Source of the DNA: Clostridia bacterium
Lineage (GTDB): Bacteria > Bacillota_A > Clostridia > Oscillospirales > CAG-272
Length of the DNA stretch: 9,073 nucleotides
Direction of reading: 5' to 3'
NCBI GenBank assembly: GCA_017652965.1
Contig: JAGBZZ010000180.1
Coordinates: 1-9,073 of the forward strand
The notes under the pieces were generated by a model. It saw only the letters and a program-made list of their open reading frames with translations. It ran no database searches and was not told the DNA's origin. Made by a program: the position numbers and the translations under genes. Shown one piece after another: positions 5,159 through 9,073 of this stretch. How positions within the stretch are numbered: the stretch's first letter is position 1; every line of letters starts with the position of its first letter.

Positions 5159-8100
5159 TTACTTGATGGGATATCCCTCGTCCAGGGCATCCAGGATCGG
5201 ATCGATCAGGTTGTTGCGCTTGATGATGACCTTCTTCACAATGGCAAAGATCAAGGTGAACAGAAGGATCGCCGCCATGGCAATGATGGCAACGTAGATC
5301 ATGCTGCTGATCGGGGCCTGCACCAGGATCTTAGCAACCACAGCCAGAGCACCGCCGGCAAGACCCATCACGATCATAGCGCCGTGACCGGTCGAGCGAC
5401 CCTTGGTGTAACCAAGGATCTCAAAGGCAAGCGGAACAACTGCGAGTGCGCAGAAGGCAAACACAATGTACGCAACGCCAAGGCAGGCCGCCGCCACATA
5501 CATCTTCACTCTGTCAGTGCCGTACGTCATAGTGCCGAAGACGCCGCTAAGCTGCAGGAGGAGGAAGAAGCCGACAAGCAGGGCAAGGCGGATCACGCCG
5601 TTCAGCTTTACAGCCGTCAGATAGCGGAAATCGCAGGCCTCGTACTTCTTAATGAGGTTAAGAAGGAGATGGAGAACCACAGCCGCCGCGAAAGCCGCCG
5701 TAAGGATCAGGAAGCCGTTCCCGATCACGAGCCCCTGCAGGGCGAGAGCCGGCAGGAGGATAAAGCCGTAAAGCGCATACGAGGCGCGAAGGTTACGCAT
5801 GATGCGGGTAATGCCAACGCCCTTGCCGCACAGGTGGAAGATAAGGCGCAGGATGGCAACCACAAGGTTAAGAAGGAGAGCCACGGGCGTCAGCAGGATG
5901 CCAAGCGACAGGAAGCCGAAGACGACCCACGTGGCAATGTGAGGCAGAAGCACATCATCTGCCATCGCCCCCTGCAGTGCCGTTACGAACGAGCCGATGC
6001 CCGTCTTCACAGAGTCGAAGAAGCCGCCACCGACGATCTTGGAAACAAGGTTCTGCAGATACGCGATGGGCGTGTCACCGGCGGACTGACCGTCGGTCAG
6101 GATGCTTTCAAAGGAAATGACACCCTGGCCATCCAGGACAGTGTCATAAAGGTGGGCGGGCAGGCTCACATCACGCTCCACCGTGTAAATGGGGAGAAGA
6201 ACCGCCGCCAGGGCAACCACCATCAGAAGGATGGAAAGGATCGCCTGCACTCTCGCCACGCGAAGGGTGCGCTTGGCTACCATGACCTCACCGTTCTCAT
6301 AGATGGTATTGACGTACTTTTTCTCGTCGCGAATGCCGATCTCCACGTAGCGCAGGCGCTTGTTTTCTTGCTTCTTGCGCTTCTTGTAGGCTACGTACTG
6401 CTCGCGGTTGCTCTCGTAAGAGCTGGCAAGCAAGGTTTCGGGATCGTGAAGCACAGGGGCAGTGGCGCCGCCCTTGCCATCGGTCAGAAGGGCGGAGGCA
6501 GAGCTCTGACCCGAAAGTGCGGGAACAAGCGAAACCGGAACACCGGAAATGCGCGAGATCTTCTTGGCGCGCTTGACGGCATCCTTCTCATAGCGGTCGG
6601 CAAGCTCAAGATTCTTGCGCTGCTCACGCTCCTTCTGCGACATCACGCGGGCATCACGGGCGCTGAGCGCACGCAGACGCTTCTTTTCCAGGCGATGCTC
6701 ACGCTCGGAGATGCGATCCTCGGCAGTCTTCTTGGTCTGATACAGCTCATCCTGCTTCTTCTGATCGGCAACTGCACGCTTGGTGCCGTCAGCACGGATA
6801 CGGGAAGCACGGGTGTCCTCCATCAGCTGAGCCTCACGCATCATTTCCTGATTGCGGATCTCGGCCTGCTGCAGCTTTTCGGCATCGCCCGCCTTGGTAC
6901 GGATCATACGCTTCTCAGCGGCGACCTTCTTGGCGTAGAGCTTATCCTCCTGCTGTTTCTGATCCATCTCAAGCAGGACCTCGTCGGTCTTGCGGCGGGT
7001 CTCCAGAACCTCATCCGACTTCACGACACGCAGGGCGCGCATCTCGGCACGACCCAGCGCACGCGTCTCCTTTGCGCGGAGGGCGGTTGCCGCACGCGAA
7101 TGCTTCTGCATATCGCCGGCGCGCTGACGGATCAGGCGCTTCTCTGCGGCGGCAGCCTGCAGATTCAGCTTTTCCTCCTGCTGCTGCTTCTCCATATCGC
7201 GCTCGGCGATCTCGGCGCGGCGGCGCGCCTCGGCAGCCTCGGCAGTCAGGCTCATGGTAGCGGCCTTGTATTCCACTGCACCAAGTCTCTTAGTCTCACG
7301 CTCACGCACGGCGGCCTGCTTGGCCACGGTACGTTGCATATCCGCCTCACGGCGCTTGCGCGTCTTCTTCTCTGCGGCGGCCTGCTTAGCGTACAGGCGG
7401 TTGTCGAACGCCTTTTCCTCGGCATCCTTCTTTACGCCGTCGTTTGCACGGTCGGCGATCTTAGCCTCCTCCTGCATCAGCGCTCTTGTCGCCTTTTCAC
7501 GCTCGGCGGCAACACGCTTGGCAGTGCGAAGCTCATCCTGATGCTGCATGCGCTGCATACGCTCATCCGACGCGGTCTGCTGCTTCAGGCGAGCCTTCTC
7601 CATCGAAACACGGCCGGCAAGCAGACGGTTCTCGGAGGTCTTCTCCTGAACGGCGAAATCCCCCTCCTCGCTATGATACTTGGCGGCTTTTTTATCCTCG
7701 GCACGAAGAGCCTTGGCACGGGCGCGAGCCTTCTTGGTCTCCGCACTGAAAGCGGCATCGCGAGCAGCGAGCTCCTTCTTCTCTGCACGGAAGGCCTCCT
7801 TCTCGCGGCGCTTGGTCAGGGCGAGATCGGCGTTCTGCTGGATATCGGCAACACGGCTCTCAAAAGCACGCTCCTCGACCTCCTGGCGCTCGGCACGGGC
7901 GGCACGGGCGGCATCACGGACATCGGTATCGGCGCTGGTGCGCACCATCTTGCGGCTTTCGGCAATGCGAGCGGCAGAAGCCTTTCCGGCCGAAGCGGAA
8001 GTGATACGGGCAGACTCCAAGCGGTGGGAATCCTCAGCGGCCAGACGGCTGGCATCCGCCTTGCTTTCCAAACGGGCGATCTGACGGTCGGTCTGCTCAC

Positions 8101-8443
8101 GGTGCTTTTTCACAGCGGCAGATTCCGCAGGTGCAGCCTCCGTCGCGACCGCCTCCTCGACGACCTCAACGGGAGCCTCCTCCACTACGGGCTCGGCAGG
8201 TGCCTCTTCCACAGCGGCAACGGTAGCATCCGCAGCTTCTTCCACCTCGGGTGCAGCTTCGGGCGCGTTGAGCGCAGCTACCTCTTCCTCGGTCAGAAAA
8301 TTGGCTGCTGCTTCCTCGGCGAGAGCGGCCTCTGCAAGCGCCTCGGCTGCTTCGTCTCTCAGGCGATAGCCGCACTTGGAGCAAAACTTGATGCCGGCAC
8401 GCATCTTTGTTCCGCACTGAGCGCATGTTACAGCTTTCTTCAT
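5159..8443 (-). CDS. 1094-residue zinc-ribbon, charged-helix, polytopic membrane protein of unknown function
   Basis: I do not recognise a characterised family. In order: a zinc ribbon with C7-x2-C10 and C21-x2-C24 followed by GYRL; an acidic Ala/Glu/Pro-rich linker (about 31-110); about 510 residues (112-628) almost entirely Lys, Arg, Glu, Ala, Gln and Met, nearly free of proline and poor in glycine, expected to form a very long coiled coil or single charged helix; a Ser/Gly-rich break (629-665); a basic juxtamembrane segment (686-730); then about eight membrane helices near 731-752, 836-858, 858-872, 889-907, 909-930, 949-968, 981-1003, 1021-1043 and 1048-1070 (one pair may be merged). An 80-residue loop (754-833), probably external, follows the first helix. 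Residues about 341-580 contain a repeat with 76-residue spacing. The start at 8443 has GAGGAG 6 bases upstream. It is monocistronic with a perfect-consensus promoter. A scaffold, sensor or envelope-shape role is speculation. Confidence 0.9.
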   Translation of the reverse strand: MKKAVTCAQCGTKMRAGIKFCSKCGYRLRDEAAEALAEAALAEEAAANFLTEEEVAALNAPEAAPEVEEAADATVAAVEEAPAEPVVEEAPVEVVEEAVATEAAPAESAAVKKHREQTDRQIARLESKADASRLAAEDSHRLESARITSASAGKASAARIAESRKMVRTSADTDVRDAARAARAERQEVEERAFESRVADIQQNADLALTKRREKEAFRAEKKELAARDAAFSAETKKARARAKALRAEDKKAAKYHSEEGDFAVQEKTSENRLLAGRVSMEKARLKQQTASDERMQRMQHQDELRTAKRVAAEREKATRALMQEEAKIADRANDGVKKDAEEKAFDNRLYAKQAAAEKKTRKRREADMQRTVAKQAAVRERETKRLGAVEYKAATMSLTAEAAEARRRAEIAERDMEKQQQEEKLNLQAAAAEKRLIRQRAGDMQKHSRAATALRAKETRALGRAEMRALRVVKSDEVLETRRKTDEVLLEMDQKQQEDKLYAKKVAAEKRMIRTKAGDAEKLQQAEIRNQEMMREAQLMEDTRASRIRADGTKRAVADQKKQDELYQTKKTAEDRISEREHRLEKKRLRALSARDARVMSQKEREQRKNLELADRYEKDAVKRAKKISRISGVPVSLVPALSGQSSASALLTDGKGGATAPVLHDPETLLASSYESNREQYVAYKKRKKQENKRLRYVEIGIRDEKKYVNTIYENGEVMVAKRTLRVARVQAILSILLMVVALAAVLLPIYTVERDVSLPAHLYDTVLDGQGVISFESILTDGQSAGDTPIAYLQNLVSKIVGGGFFDSVKTGIGSFVTALQGAMADDVLLPHIATWVVFGFLSLGILLTPVALLLNLVVAILRLIFHLCGKGVGITRIMRNLRASYALYGFILLPALALQGLVIGNGFLILTAAFAAAVVLHLLLNLIKKYEACDFRYLTAVKLNGVIRLALLVGFFLLLQLSGVFGTMTYGTDRVKMYVAAACLGVAYIVFAFCALAVVPLAFEILGYTKGRSTGHGAMIVMGLAGGALAVVAKILVQAPISSMIYVAIIAMAAILLFTLIFAIVKKVIIKRNNLIDPILDALDEGYPIK

Positions 8444-8481
8444 GACGTTCTCCTCAAAAAAAGATTAAATCAGCTTGGTAA

Positions 8482-8499
8482 CGGGCGCCCCATCGCCCG
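8482..8499 (-). other. Leader hairpin of the large zinc-ribbon gene
   Basis: CGGGCG (8482-8487) and CGCCCG (8494-8499) can pair around a six-base loop, about 40 nt upstream of the start codon and just inside the predicted transcript. A run of seven T (minus strand) comes about 20 nt later, next to the ribosome site, too far from the stem for a typical terminator. It may stabilise the mRNA or affect initiation. Confidence 0.4.
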
Positions 8500-8512
8500 C
8501 GTACTTTAGCCT

Positions 8513-8541
8513 AATTGTTTTAATTATAACGCACAACAATT
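8513..8541. repeat. Inverted repeat centred on the -10 box, candidate operator
   Basis: AATTGTT (8513-8519) and AACAATT (8535-8541) are perfect inverted copies 15 bp apart. Their centre (8527) falls within the -10 box, and the arms cover the transcription start and the spacer. The 22-bp centre-to-centre spacing puts both half-sites on the same DNA face, as for a dimeric repressor. Confidence 0.5.
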
Positions 8542-8551
8542 GCCTTGTCAA
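8523..8551 (-). promoter_or_regulatory. Perfect-consensus sigma-A promoter of the large zinc-ribbon gene
   Basis: On the minus strand, TTGACA (8546-8551) and TATAAT (8523-8528) are exactly 17 bp apart with no mismatch. Transcription would start near 8516, giving a leader of about 73 nt that holds the hairpin at 8482-8499. Such a site implies strong expression unless repressed. Confidence 0.88.
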
Positions 8552-8912
8552 CAGATTTGACGGAAAAATGTATAAAAATATTTTATAGTTTACCTGCCTT
8601 GTGCATTTCTTACAAATCCCGCTTTGCTCGCCAAATTCGTATTCTCTGCGTCAAAAGCCACGCGCCGCGGTGACCAATCGAGCATACAGGACGCATTTTC
8701 GATGTGCAGAGAGCCCAAAACGGCTTTTCCCGAAGGATGTATGTATTAAATCACTCTGCATTTTTGCAAAATGTTAGGTTTTCTTTGCATTATTGGCAAA
8801 TTGTATTCCGGTTTTCGTAAAATCACTTCATTATTATATATGGTTAGTTTATTTTTGCCCTTCGTCACCCCTATTTTTACTCTGTTTTTCCGTCAACACC
8901 GCGATCCACGTC
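8552..8912. other. Intergenic region with overlapping inverted repeats and an AT-rich tract
   Basis: I find no credible gene here. The part at 8643-8712 holds three interleaved pairs: TCTCTGC (8643) with GCAGAGA (8706), TGCGTC (8647) with GACGCA (8690), and ATCGA (8677) with TCGAT (8699). A further short repeat, CATTTT-TGC-AAAATG, lies at 8759-8773. From about 8741 to 8890 the sequence is clearly AT-rich. A weak plus-strand promoter-like pair (TTGACG 8557-8562, 16 bp, TATTTT 8579-8584) points into the region. A small RNA or a protein-binding site are both possible. Confidence 0.35.
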
Positions 8913-8916
8913 AAAA

Positions 8917-8952
8917 AAAAGCGCCCTGCCGCACAGGCAAAGCGCTTTTCTT
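8917..8952. terminator. Terminator of the right-edge gene, probably bidirectional
   Basis: AAAAGCGC (8917-8924) pairs with GCGCTTTT (8942-8949), and TGCC (8927-8930) pairs with GGCA (8936-8939) inside. On the minus strand a run of eight T follows the stem; on the plus strand TTTTCTTTTATT follows, so it could also stop a plus-strand transcript. It begins at the base after the partial gene's stop codon. Confidence 0.88.
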
Positions 8953-9073
8953 TTATTCTACGGTCATGATAAGGGGATACATCGGCTCGACGGTCGTCAT
9001 GATCCGATAAAGCCCGTCGCCCAGGGGCTCATACGCCATCTCGCTATAGCCTCCGTCCGCCTCAAGGCGCAGA
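8953..9073 (-). CDS. C-terminal end of an unrecognised protein (runs off right edge)
   Basis: The last 39 codons and a TAA stop (8953-8955) are present. The peptide begins LRLEADGGYSEMAYEPL and ends EPMYPLIMTVE. The alternating hydrophobic and polar pattern and paired Gly-Asp-Gly turn suggest beta strands, but this is too little to name a family. The reading frame is supported by its stop codon lying directly against a strong terminator in the same orientation and by codon use like its neighbours. The promoter and start are outside the window. Confidence 0.68.
   Translation of the reverse strand, partial: LRLEADGGYSEMAYEPLGDGLYRIMTTVEPMYPLIMTVE

Noticed and set aside
5384..8509. A 1041-codon open frame on the plus strand, antisense to the large zinc-ribbon gene
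   Set aside because: It mirrors the coding frame of a gene whose Ala, Arg, Glu and Lys codons leave few stops on the opposite strand. It is rich in Leu, His and Gly without domain structure, lacks a ribosome site, and its opposite gene has a zinc ribbon, membrane helices, promoter and terminator.
8771..9010. A 79-codon plus-strand frame with a hydrophobic N-terminus
   Set aside because: It runs through the bidirectional terminator and into the antisense of the right-edge gene, and has no ribosome site. The hydrophobic look comes from the AT-rich tract.

Overview
All nine genes I can support read on the minus strand, so the window is transcribed from its right end to its left. The base composition is moderately GC-rich. 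Ribosome binding sites are strong AGGAGG or GGAGG types, and several promoters are textbook sigma-A sites (TTGACA or a near match, 17-18 bp, TATAAT). An alpha/beta-type small acid-soluble spore protein marks the organism as an endospore-forming Firmicute. Together with the KDPG aldolase and the gene style, I infer a class Clostridia organism, plausibly a gut Oscillospirales or Christensenellales relative. No rRNA, tRNA, IS element or CRISPR array is visible.

Layout in transcription order (right to left). (1) The C-terminal 39 codons of an unrecognised protein (8953-9073), followed by a hairpin terminator. (2) An intergenic stretch of about 400 bp with overlapping inverted repeats and an AT-rich tract. 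(3) A perfect-consensus promoter driving a 1094-residue protein (5159-8443): an N-terminal zinc ribbon, an acidic Ala/Glu/Pro linker, about 500 residues of highly charged repeat-bearing helix, and a C-terminal domain with about eight membrane helices. It has its own terminator. (4) An Hsp20 small heat-shock protein (4634-5056) with a terminator abutting its stop codon. (5) A two-gene ABC-2 exporter operon, ATPase then permease, joined by an ATGA overlap (2712-4513). (6) A LacI-family regulator with a perfect-consensus promoter (1674-2636), followed by a long structured untranslated region ending in a terminator. (7) The spore protein gene (994-1194), followed by three consecutive hairpins. (8) A small RodZ-like helix-turn-helix membrane protein (408-770). 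(9) The N-terminal part of KDPG aldolase (1-278), which runs off the left edge.

Most units are monocistronic, with their own promoters and terminators. The only clear operon is the ABC exporter, so the neighbours do not form an evident pathway. The candidate for something undescribed is the large zinc-ribbon/charged-helix/membrane protein. It has a symmetric operator-like repeat centred on its -10 box and sits next to a structured intergenic region. I can describe its architecture but cannot assign a function. No multi-gene defence or biosynthetic system is evident.
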